Shown: positions 43,283 to 50,920 of the stretch, piece after piece
How the letters are laid out: each line of letters opens with the position of its first letter
Position numbering within the stretch: the stretch's first letter is position 1
Source of the DNA: Kosakonia sp. SMBL-WEM22
GTDB lineage: Bacteria; Pseudomonadota; Gammaproteobacteria; Enterobacterales; Enterobacteriaceae
Length of the DNA: 64,000 bases
Direction: 5' to 3'
NCBI RefSeq assembly: GCF_014490785.1
Contig: NZ_CP051488.1
Coordinates: 1,364,001 to 1,428,000, forward strand
Position numbers and translations under genes: made by a program
The notes under the pieces: generated by a model
Seen by the model: the letters and a program-made list of their open reading frames with translations, nothing else
The model's database searches: none
Told to the model about the DNA's origin: nothing

Positions 43283-43524
43283 ATTGCCGGATGGCGCTAA
43301 CGCTTATCCGGCCTACAACGGCGTATCGCATTAAGCTATCGCGCCGAACCCGTTTGCCGGATGGCGCTAACGCTTATCCGGCCTACAACGGCATATCGCA
43401 AAAAGCTATCGCGCCGAACCCGTTTGCCGGATGGCGCTTCGCTTATCCGGCCTACAACGGCGTATCGCATTAAGCTATTGTGCCGAGCCCGTAGGCCGGA
43501 TAAGGCAACGCCGCCATCCGGCAG
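43283..43524. repeat. Three tandem 70-base REP units plus an inverted REP
   Basis: TTGCCGGATGGCGCT recurs at 43285, 43355 and 43425 with a period of exactly 70 bases; the third unit is one base shorter. Each unit contains a REP and a shared linker (CGGC-TATCGCA--AAGCTATC, then GCGCCGAACCCG). A REP in the opposite orientation (GTAGGCCGGATAAGG ... CCATCCGGC) closes the array at 43491-43524. It lies between the importer and the LVIVD gene. Confidence 0.9.
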
Positions 43525-43551
43525 TGCGCCGATCTTTAACAAGGATAAATC

Positions 43552-44796
43552 ATGGCAACTGAACTTCCACGCCCGGACTATAGCCGCAATATGCGGTTGA
43601 TCGCTCACAGCGACCAGGGCGGCCGTCCGGACGGTGTCCAGCTGATGGTACACCGCGGCTTTGCCTATATCGGCCATATGGTGTCGCAGGGCTTCTCGAT
43701 TGTGGATGTCCGCGACCCAAAAAACCCGAAACCCGCAGGCTTTGTCGCCGCGCCGCCCGGCACCTGGAATGTGCATCTGCAAGCCCACGACGACCTGCTG
43801 CTGGTGATCAACGCCCGCGATCTCTTTGCCGATGCCCGCTTTGCTGATGAAAAGGTCTACTACACTCGCTCGGTCGGCGAAACTGTAAGCGATGTGCAGG
43901 ATAGAGGCTGGAGCGCCGGGCTGCGCATTTTCGATATCTCCACGCCGGATAAGCCGCGCGAGATCAGCTTCCTGTCGCTCAATGGCATCGGTATTCACCG
44001 CATCTGGTATGTGGGCGGGCGCTGGGCCTATGTTTCTGCACTGATCGACGGCTTTACCGACTACATCTTCCTGACCATCGATCTCAAAGATCCGCGCAAA
44101 CCTGAGGTGGCCGGGCGCTGGTGGCTGCCGGGTATGAACCAGGCCGCAGGTGAAACGCCGGGGTGGGAGGAGGGCAAACGCTACGCGCTGCACCACGCGA
44201 TCATTGCCGGTGATACCGCCTACGGTAGCTGGCGCGACGGCGGCCTGACGCTGCTGGATGTGAAAGATCGCACCCAGCCGACGCTTATCAGCCACCGCAA
44301 CTGGAGCCCACCCTTTGGCGGCGGCACCCACACCGCGCTGCCGTTGCCGGATCGCGATCTGCTGGTGGTGCTGGATGAAGCGGTGCTGGACAATCAGGAG
44401 GATGGCGAGAAGCTGATCTGGCTGTTTGATATTCGCGAGCCCGCCAACCCGGTCAGCATTGCGACCTTCCCGCAGCCGGATGAGATCGATTATGTGGCGA
44501 AAGGGGCGCACTTCGGCCCACACAACCTGCATGAGAACCGCCCGGGCAGTTTTGTCAGCTCAACGCTGATTTTCGCCACCTACCAGAATGCCGGTGTGCG
44601 CGCTTACGATATCTCCAACCCCTATCGCCCGGTTGAGACCGGCGCACTGGTGCCAGCGGCACCGGAAAAAATGATGGATACCCGCCCTGGTCGCCCGCGC
44701 GTGATCCAGTCCTGCGATGTGTTTGTTGATGCGCAGGGGATCATCTACAGCACCGACTACAACGGCGGGTTGTCGATTATTGAGTATCTGGGGTGA
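43552..44796 (+). CDS. LVIVD-repeat protein, predicted seven-bladed beta-propeller
   Basis: A 414-residue protein without signal peptide, so probably cytoplasmic. By eye seven repeats of the LVIVD type are seen, each ending in a strand such as FSIVDVRDPKNPK (48-60), LRIFDISTPDKP (124-135), IFLTIDLKDPRKP (172-184), LTLLDVKDRTQP (232-243), IWLFDIREPANP (289-300), VRAYDISNPYRP (349-360) and LSIIEYLG (407-414). Histidines recur at the entry of successive blades: H75, H149, H214/H215, H260, H324/H327. That pattern resembles metal-centred propellers. No characterised function is known to me. The gene sits between the importer and the MTR kinase genes; AAGGAT precedes the ATG. Confidence 0.8.
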   Translation: MATELPRPDYSRNMRLIAHSDQGGRPDGVQLMVHRGFAYIGHMVSQGFSIVDVRDPKNPKPAGFVAAPPGTWNVHLQAHDDLLLVINARDLFADARFADEKVYYTRSVGETVSDVQDRGWSAGLRIFDISTPDKPREISFLSLNGIGIHRIWYVGGRWAYVSALIDGFTDYIFLTIDLKDPRKPEVAGRWWLPGMNQAAGETPGWEEGKRYALHHAIIAGDTAYGSWRDGGLTLLDVKDRTQPTLISHRNWSPPFGGGTHTALPLPDRDLLVVLDEAVLDNQEDGEKLIWLFDIREPANPVSIATFPQPDEIDYVAKGAHFGPHNLHENRPGSFVSSTLIFATYQNAGVRAYDISNPYRPVETGALVPAAPEKMMDTRPGRPRVIQSCDVFVDAQGIIYSTDYNGGLSIIEYLG

Positions 44797-44828
44797 GTGA
44801 AGCGCCGAAGGGCGCTTCGTTATCGGGC

Positions 44829-46028
44829 TTACGAGTATTGCCGCACGCGGGCAATTAACTCATCGACGCTATCGATGCGATCGGCAATCACAATCAGCGC
44901 TTTGCCAAGGGAAATAGCATGGCGCAGGCAGGCGTGGCGCATCTCCTCATCGTTGATGGTGTCGAGATCCGCCACGTGCGACAGGCCGACGCTGCGGCGA
45001 ATAAGCTCCGTGCCGCAAAAACCGATCGCATCGGTCCACACTTTTTTCAGAAATGCCGAGGCGTAGCCCGGCTGCGCCAGCGCCGCGTCCTGCGTCTTCT
45101 CTGTTGCCAGCGCCTGGAAGCGCTCGGCAAAGGTCGCCCACAGGGTCTGAATATCGATCAGTCGTTGCTCGCGCGCTGCCGCGGCATCGCGAATGCCGAG
45201 GTGGCCCGGCAGGCCGCAGTAGTTGAGCAGCAGGTTGCCAATGGCGGTACCGATATCAAAACCAATTGGGCCGAAATAGCCGAACTCGGCGTCAATCGCC
45301 TTCAGGCTGCCGTCGGCGACAAAGATTGAGCCGCTGTGAATATCGCCATGCAGTAAGGCTTCAGCATGGGAGAAGAAGCGGTGCTTGAGCGACGCGACGG
45401 CTACTTTCAACTGCGCATCCTCGCGCAGGGCGGCGACGTCCGCTTCCAGCTCGGCCGGGTAGTTATTGCGCTCGTGGATCTGGTAGGGATCGTTAAAGAA
45501 GAGATCTTCGGTGATCTCACACATCGCCGGGTTAATGAATTTCGCCACCTGCGCTTTTTTCACATGCGGGTGGAGGTAAAAATCGCTGGTATGAAACAGC
45601 GTCTGCGCCAGGTATTCACCTAACTGCGAAGCCGCCTGCGGATAATAGACATTGCGAATCAGTTCGCCGCGCCAGATGTGGTGATCGGAGAGATCTTCCA
45701 TCACCATCACCGCCAGCTCCGGGTCGAAATGAAGAATATTGACCGTATGCTGCGGGCAGTGCTGATAGTGCTCGACCAGCGTTTGCGCTTCAAGGCGTGC
45801 GCGATCGAGCGTCAGCGGCCAGGACTCACCGACGCAGCGCACATAGGGCAGCGCCTGTTTAACGATGACGCGGCTGGTGCCGCTGCGGTCGAAAATTTTA
45901 AAGACCAGATTGAGGTTACCGTCGCCCACTTCCTGCGCGTCAACCAGTTCGGAAGGATCGGGAAGACCGCCAAATTGTTGTGCATACGCCACGGCATCAG
46001 GGGCGGAAAAGGTACGGTATTGCGACAT
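44829..46028 (-). CDS. mtnK: S-methyl-5-thioribose kinase
   Basis: Phosphorylates methylthioribose to MTR-1-phosphate in methionine salvage. The 399-residue length equals the Klebsiella enzyme. Kinase features: GDGNLNLVFKIFD (ATP loop), ALLHGDIHSGSIFV (catalytic HGD), IDAEFGYFGPIGFDIG. ATG 46028 has GAGG upstream; the longer frame reaches into the MetJ operator and is rejected. Divergent from mtnA with 102 bases between them. Confidence 0.95.
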   Translation of the reverse strand: MSQYRTFSAPDAVAYAQQFGGLPDPSELVDAQEVGDGNLNLVFKIFDRSGTSRVIVKQALPYVRCVGESWPLTLDRARLEAQTLVEHYQHCPQHTVNILHFDPELAVMVMEDLSDHHIWRGELIRNVYYPQAASQLGEYLAQTLFHTSDFYLHPHVKKAQVAKFINPAMCEITEDLFFNDPYQIHERNNYPAELEADVAALREDAQLKVAVASLKHRFFSHAEALLHGDIHSGSIFVADGSLKAIDAEFGYFGPIGFDIGTAIGNLLLNYCGLPGHLGIRDAAAAREQRLIDIQTLWATFAERFQALATEKTQDAALAQPGYASAFLKKVWTDAIGFCGTELIRRSVGLSHVADLDTINDEEMRHACLRHAISLGKALIVIADRIDSVDELIARVRQYS

Positions 46029-46054
46029 TGCCTCGATCCTCTTTTTGCAATTTA

Positions 46055-46078
46055 AGCCATTTAGACGTCTATACATCC
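46055..46078. promoter_or_regulatory. MetJ operator between mtnK and mtnA
   Basis: AGACGTCT at 46063-46070 is a perfect Met box. The flanking 8-mers AGCCATTT (46055-46062) and ATACATCC (46071-46078) match four and five of eight positions, giving the tandem array MetJ needs. It is 27 to 50 bases from the mtnK start and 53 from the mtnA start, so both genes should be repressed when S-adenosylmethionine is plentiful. Confidence 0.85.
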
Positions 46079-46130
46079 GCTTTGCATCCTGACACAATAC
46101 GCCACATTAACGCAACAGGGATTTAACGAT

Positions 46131-47147
46131 ATGCCGTCATTACAGACCACCAGCCTGCGCATCGCCGAAAATCGTTTATATATTCTCGACCAACAGGCGT
46201 TACCGCAGGAGAAACGCTGGCTTGCTGCCGATTCGGTAGAGGACCTTGTCGGCCATATTCACGCGCTGCGCGTGCGCGGTGCGCCGCTGATTGGCCTCTC
46301 TGCCAGCCTGCTGCTGGCGCTGCTGGCCGCCCGCGGTGAGAGCCGTGAATCGCTGGCGCAGGCGCTGGAAACCCTGCGCGCGGCGCGCCCGACGGCGGTG
46401 AATCTGATGAACAACCTCGACCGCATGAAGCAGGCGCTGGCGCAGGAGAGTTACGCTGACGCGTTAATGACGGAAGCGCTGCGGCTGGTGGAAGAAGATA
46501 AACAGCTCTGCGACAACATCGCCCAGGCGGGGGCCGCGCTGATTACACCCGGCAGCCGCATTTTGACCCACTGCAACACCGGCGGGCTGGCGACGGCGGG
46601 CGTCGGTACGGCGCTCGGCGTGATTGCGCTGGCGCATCAGCAGGGCAATATCAGCAATGTGTGGGTGGATGAGACGCGTCCACTGTTGCAGGGCGGTCGG
46701 CTTACCGCCTGGGAACTTGGCGAGCTGGGCGTGCCTTACCAGTTAATTACCGATTCGATGGCCGCCAGCCTGATGGCGAAAGGGGAGGTGGATGCGGTGT
46801 GGGTCGGCGCGGACAGGATTGCCGCCAATGGCGATGTGGCGAACAAGATTGGAACCTACTCGCTGGCGGTGCTGGCGAAGTTTCACAACGTGCCGTTTTA
46901 TGTCGCCGCGCCGCAAACCACCCTCGATCCCCATTGCCCGAACGGTGAAGCAATCCCGATTGAGCAGCGCGCCGCCACGGAAGTGACCGGTGTGGCGGGG
47001 AGTTTTGGCGAGGTGCAGTGGGCGCCGGAAGATGCGCAGGTCTATAACCCGGCGTTTGATGTTACGCCCGCCGCGCTTATCAGCGGTTGGGTGCTCGATA
47101 GCGGCGTGGTCACCAAGGTCGCGGATCTTTTTACGCACAGTGCATAG
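46131..47147 (+). CDS. mtnA: Methylthioribose-1-phosphate isomerase
   Basis: Converts MTR-1-phosphate to methylthioribulose-1-phosphate. The 338-residue protein carries the catalytic cysteine in ILTHCNTGGLATAG, the aspartate in VWVGADRIAANGDVANKIGT, and the early VRGAPLIG motif. Divergent from mtnK under a shared MetJ operator. The next enzymes of the classical pathway (mtnB, mtnC, mtnD) are not in the window. Confidence 0.96.
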   Translation: MPSLQTTSLRIAENRLYILDQQALPQEKRWLAADSVEDLVGHIHALRVRGAPLIGLSASLLLALLAARGESRESLAQALETLRAARPTAVNLMNNLDRMKQALAQESYADALMTEALRLVEEDKQLCDNIAQAGAALITPGSRILTHCNTGGLATAGVGTALGVIALAHQQGNISNVWVDETRPLLQGGRLTAWELGELGVPYQLITDSMAASLMAKGEVDAVWVGADRIAANGDVANKIGTYSLAVLAKFHNVPFYVAAPQTTLDPHCPNGEAIPIEQRAATEVTGVAGSFGEVQWAPEDAQVYNPAFDVTPAALISGWVLDSGVVTKVADLFTHSA

Positions 47148-47151
47148 AACG

Positions 47152-47330
47152 TTGCCGGATGGCGCGTAAACGCTTATCCGGCCTACGGGTAGGGAGCCGC
47201 TGAAACATCATTGCCGGATGGCGCGTAAACGCTTATCCGGCCTACGGGTAGGGAGCCGCTGAAACCGCGTAGGCCGGATAAGCGTTAGCGCCATCCGGCA
47301 AAATCTCCGCCATCCGGCAACACTCCCGCA
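47152..47330. repeat. REP cluster after mtnA
   Basis: Two direct copies of a 59-base unit begin at 47152 and 47211 (TTGCCGGATGGCGCGTAAAC, TTATCCGGCC, then a linker GGGTAGGGAGCCGCTGAAA). An inverted REP follows at about 47269-47300, then a partial one at 47308-47320. Confidence 0.88.
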
Positions 47331-47759
47331 TCACGCAAACGGGTGCTGCAAAATCACTTCATCATCTCTTCTGTTGGCCTGAGTCTGCGTTGCAACCTCA
47401 TCGCGTCCCTTTTCATATCGCGGCGGGGTGATCGCCGGGTAGGCAAAACTGCCTATCTCGCTGCACTGCTCCGGCTCTTCGTCGCCAGCGTAAAAGAGAT
47501 AGTACTGGTGCGAATCGGGGAAGAAGGCCAGGCTGTCGCCGTTGCGAAAGGTGGTGCTCCAGAAGGGCACGCCCGCTTTGGTACGCGCCTTCTCTTTCCC
47601 CGCCGCGATTTGAAAATGGTCGCCCCATTTCATAGTGGTCAGGCTGTAGTCGAAAAAGGAGACGGTCAGCGCGCCGCGGGTCGGGCAGTTTAGCCTCACC
47701 GCATCGTCGGCGCGAGCGGTGGCAATAAACATCAATAGCAGGAAGAGAGAGTATTTCAT
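47331..47759 (-). CDS. Secreted protein of unknown function
   Basis: A 142-residue protein with a signal peptide (MKYSLFLLLMFIATARA) and a compact mature part with two cysteines (C22 in LNCPTRGAL and a second in EEPEQCSEIG) that may form a disulphide. It is followed by a charged C-terminal tail. ATG 47759 gives the clean signal peptide; a start 14 codons earlier does not. I do not recognise a family. Expected to be periplasmic. Confidence 0.65.
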   Translation of the reverse strand: MKYSLFLLLMFIATARADDAVRLNCPTRGALTVSFFDYSLTTMKWGDHFQIAAGKEKARTKAGVPFWSTTFRNGDSLAFFPDSHQYYLFYAGDEEPEQCSEIGSFAYPAITPPRYEKGRDEVATQTQANRRDDEVILQHPFA

Positions 47760-47910
47760 GGCAGCAGGTCCGGCATAACGCAAAGCATGAGGGTAAAGCA
47801 TCGCCGCGTTTAAACCCGTAAGAAAATATGTCAGAAAAAGAGAAAGAGAATCAGGATGTTAAGAAACGGGTGGATTTGTTGAATCCGTATAGGTTTTGTT
47901 GAGCTAAACA

Positions 47911-47925
47911 TGATAATAATTATCA
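47911..47925. promoter_or_regulatory. Perfect 7-1-7 Fur box
   Basis: TGATAATAATTATCA is an exact inverted 7-1-7 Fur motif. It lies 39 bases upstream of the binding-protein gene of the iron ABC trio. Confidence 0.9.
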
Positions 47926-47964
47926 AAAGTATAAAATTCTCATTACCATCAGGACACCTTTTTC

Positions 47965-49083
47965 ATGCATGGAAAAATCCGCAGTACGCTTCTTCTCGGT
48001 GCGCTGCTTGCGCTGCCCGTTGTTGTGCAGGCCACGCAGTATCCCCTTACGGTGACTGATTTCAGCGGCCGTAAAGTCACGCTTGATCATGAGCCGCAGC
48101 GCGTCATTTTGCAGGATGGCCGCGACATCATGACCCTGGCGCTGCTCGATCGCGATAACCCGTTTAAGCGGCTGGTGGCGTGGAATAACCTGGCGAAAAA
48201 GCAGGATATTGAAAGCTGGAAGATGCTGAAAACCCGCTGGCCGGAAGCGACCTCCATTCTCGATATGGGCTTTAGCGACAAAGGAAATGTCGACCTCGAA
48301 AGCGTGCTGGCGAAGCAGCCGGACCTGATGATTGCCCAGCTGCGCGCGAAGCCGTCGCTGGCAGACAGCGGCGTGCTCGACAAGCTGACGGCGCTGAAAA
48401 TCCCGGTGGTGTTTGTCGACTATAACGTAAACCCGGCGAAAGATACCGCCCCAAGCATCGATCTGTTGGGCAAAGTGCTTAATCGTGAAAGCAACGCCGA
48501 AGCCTACACCACTTACTATCGCCAGCATCAGCAGGCGATTACGCAGAAAACCGCCGCCATTTCCCCGAAGCCGAAAGTGTTTGTCGAAGCGCTGGCGGGC
48601 CGGGCGGACAGCTGCTGTTTCACCCATGGCCACAGCGGCTGGGGCAATCTGGTTGAAGCGGTAGGCGCAACCAATCTTGGCTCCGGGCTGCTGCCGGGCG
48701 CCACCGGCTTTATCTCTCTCGAGAAGCTTATCAGCGCTAAGCCGGATGTCTATATCATGACCGGCTCAAAACGCGGCAATAGCCAGGTGCTGCCGCTTGG
48801 TCTGAACGCATCGACAGATGAGGTGAACAAACAGGCTCAAGTGCTGCTGAGTCGCACTGGTATCAGCCAGATCCCGGCGGTGGCGCAGAAGCACGTGTAT
48901 GGTGTCTATCACCACTTCTACAACCACCCCTACAACATCGTTGGCATGGAGTATCTGGCGAAGGATATCTATCCGCAGGCGTTTGCCGATCTCGATCCCG
49001 ATGCGACTTACCACCACATCATTAAAAACTTCACCACATTGCCCGATGACGGCTTTGTTTACAGCTGGCAACAGGGCAAATAA
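47965..49083 (+). CDS. Iron-siderophore ABC transporter binding protein
   Basis: A 372-residue periplasmic binding protein of the FecB/FepB class with signal peptide MHGKIRSTLLLGALLALPVVVQA. Fold markers: YPLTVTDFSGRKVTLDHEPQ, LAKQPDLMIAQLRAK, GHSGWGNLVEAVGATNLG, LISAKPDVYIMTG. A histidine-rich stretch near the C-terminus (VYGVYHHFYNHPYN) and a CC pair (RADSCCFTHGH) are unusual and may bear on ligand binding. First gene of a Fur-controlled trio. The ligand is unknown, and no outer-membrane receptor is adjacent. Confidence 0.88.
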   Translation: MHGKIRSTLLLGALLALPVVVQATQYPLTVTDFSGRKVTLDHEPQRVILQDGRDIMTLALLDRDNPFKRLVAWNNLAKKQDIESWKMLKTRWPEATSILDMGFSDKGNVDLESVLAKQPDLMIAQLRAKPSLADSGVLDKLTALKIPVVFVDYNVNPAKDTAPSIDLLGKVLNRESNAEAYTTYYRQHQQAITQKTAAISPKPKVFVEALAGRADSCCFTHGHSGWGNLVEAVGATNLGSGLLPGATGFISLEKLISAKPDVYIMTGSKRGNSQVLPLGLNASTDEVNKQAQVLLSRTGISQIPAVAQKHVYGVYHHFYNHPYNIVGMEYLAKDIYPQAFADLDPDATYHHIIKNFTTLPDDGFVYSWQQGK

Positions 49084-49088
49084 ACAGC

Positions 49089-50144
49089 ATGAGCACCACT
49101 CTTGACGCGGGCGCGTTGATGGACAACTACCGCGCGATAGTCCGCCGTCGCGTCGGCTTACTGGCACTGCTGGCGGGGCTGATTATTGCCTCCATGCTGC
49201 TCGATTTTACCCTCGGCCCCTCCGGCCTGTCGCTGGATGTGCTGGGGCAAACGTTACTGCATCCGCAGAGTGTGGATGCCGGCACACGGGTGATTGTCTG
49301 GGATATCCGCATGCCCTACGCGTTGATGGCAATTGTCGTTGGCTTAACGCTGGGGCTGGCGGGTGCCGAGATGCAGACCATCCTCAATAATCCGCTCGCT
49401 AGCCCGTTTACGCTTGGCGTCTCTTCGGCGGCGGCTTTTGGCGCGGCGCTGGCGATTGTGCTCGGCATCGGTATTCCCGGCATCCCGGCGCAGTGGTTTA
49501 TTTCGGCTAACGCCTTTATCTTCGCGCTGCTGGCGGCGCTGCTGCTGGATGGCATCACTCGCTGGACGCAGGTGGCGACCTCCGGCGTGGTGCTGTTTGG
49601 GATTGCGCTGGTCTTCACCTTTAACGCACTGGTGTCGATGCTGCAATTTGTCGCCAATGAGGATACGTTGCAGGGGCTGGTCTTCTGGACGATGGGCAGC
49701 ATTGCCCGCGCCTCGTGGGATAAGCTCGGCATTCTGCTGCTCGCGCTGGTGGTGATCATGCCGCTGTCGATGCTCAGTTCGTGGAAGCTCACCTCCCTGC
49801 GCTTAGGCGAAGATCGTGCCATCAGCTTTGGCATTAACGTGCGCCGCCTGCGGCTGACGACGCTACTGCGCATCAGTATTTTGTCGGCGCTGTCGGTAGC
49901 GTTTGTCGGGCCGATTGGCTTTATCGGCCTTGTGGCCCCGCACATTGCGCGCATGCTGTTTGGCGAAGATCACCGCTTCTATCTGCCGGGCAGTGCGCTG
50001 ACGGGCGCGCTGGTGCTCTCTTTGGCGTCGATTGTCTCCAAAAACCTGATTGATGGCGTCATCATCCCGGTCGGCATCGTCACTTCGCTGGTCGGCGTGC
50101 CGTTCTTTATCACCATTATTGTGCGCCACCGGGGGAGTGTATGA
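49089..50144 (+). CDS. Iron-siderophore ABC transporter permease, FecCD family
   Basis: A 351-residue FecCD-type permease with about nine to ten spans. Motifs: QTILNNPLASPFTLGVSSAA and GPIGFIGLVAPHIARMLFGE. Starts five bases after the binding-protein stop. Only one permease gene is present, so it probably acts as a homodimer. Its stop overlaps the ATPase start (ATGA). Confidence 0.93.
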   Translation: MSTTLDAGALMDNYRAIVRRRVGLLALLAGLIIASMLLDFTLGPSGLSLDVLGQTLLHPQSVDAGTRVIVWDIRMPYALMAIVVGLTLGLAGAEMQTILNNPLASPFTLGVSSAAAFGAALAIVLGIGIPGIPAQWFISANAFIFALLAALLLDGITRWTQVATSGVVLFGIALVFTFNALVSMLQFVANEDTLQGLVFWTMGSIARASWDKLGILLLALVVIMPLSMLSSWKLTSLRLGEDRAISFGINVRRLRLTTLLRISILSALSVAFVGPIGFIGLVAPHIARMLFGEDHRFYLPGSALTGALVLSLASIVSKNLIDGVIIPVGIVTSLVGVPFFITIIVRHRGSV

Positions 50145-50920
50145 ACCCGCAGTCCGGTTTATCTCTGCGCGGCTTCAGCGCGGGCTACCACAAACAGCAG
50201 ATTATTGAAGATCTGGCGATCGGCGCTCTGCCGCGCGGCAAAGTGACCATTCTGCTCGGGCCGAACGGCAGCGGCAAATCGACGCTGCTGCGCGCGATGG
50301 CCGGGCTGAATAGAGCCGAGGGCGAACTGCGCCTCGACGGCGAGGATCTGCTCACTCAGCCCTTCGCCAGACGCGCCGAGCAGGTGGTCTATCTGCCGCA
50401 GTCGCTGCCGGCGGGCGTGCATCTGCATGTGCTGGAGTCGATTATCGTCGCGCAGCGCGCCTCCGGCGGGCTGCACAGCGCCGAGCAGCAGGCGCAGGTG
50501 ATGACACTCTTGCGCCAGTTGGGCATTGAGCACCTGGCGCTGCACTATCTCGATCAGCTCTCTGGCGGGCAGAAACAGCTGGTCGGCCTGGCGCAATCGC
50601 TGATCCGCCAGCCCTCGCTGCTGCTGCTCGATGAGCCGCTCAGCGCGCTGGATCTTAATTATCAATTCCACGTAATGGATCTGGTGAAGCGCGAAACCCA
50701 GCGCCGCAATATCGTCACCGTGGTGGTGGTGCATGATATCAATATCGCGCTGCGCCACGGCGATCATGTGCTGATCCTGAAAAAGGGCCAGCTGGTGGCC
50801 GACGGCGATCCGGGGGAGGTGATCACCCCAGATACGCTGGCTCAGGTGTACGGCGTGCGCGGGAGGGTGGAGCCCTGTTCGCAGGGTATGAAACAGGTCA
50901 TTATTGACGGTTTAGTTTGA
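50141..50920 (+). CDS. Iron-siderophore ABC transporter ATPase
   Basis: A 259-residue ATPase: Walker A GPNGSGKST, signature LSGGQKQLVGL, Walker B LLLLDEPLSALD, switch VVHDINIALRHGD. It overlaps the permease by four bases and ends the operon; its 3' end overlaps the convergent acyltransferase gene by nine bases. Confidence 0.93.
   Translation: MNPQSGLSLRGFSAGYHKQQIIEDLAIGALPRGKVTILLGPNGSGKSTLLRAMAGLNRAEGELRLDGEDLLTQPFARRAEQVVYLPQSLPAGVHLHVLESIIVAQRASGGLHSAEQQAQVMTLLRQLGIEHLALHYLDQLSGGQKQLVGLAQSLIRQPSLLLLDEPLSALDLNYQFHVMDLVKRETQRRNIVTVVVVHDINIALRHGDHVLILKKGQLVADGDPGEVITPDTLAQVYGVRGRVEPCSQGMKQVIIDGLV

Noticed and set aside
43283..43524. 70-base direct repeats as CRISPR or coding repeat
   Set aside because: Repeat and linker are both conserved and contain REP cores; open frames crossing them are shadows without ribosome sites.
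43336..44532. 398-codon open frame on the minus strand
   Set aside because: Runs antisense through the LVIVD gene and into the REP array; no ribosome site or recognisable domain.
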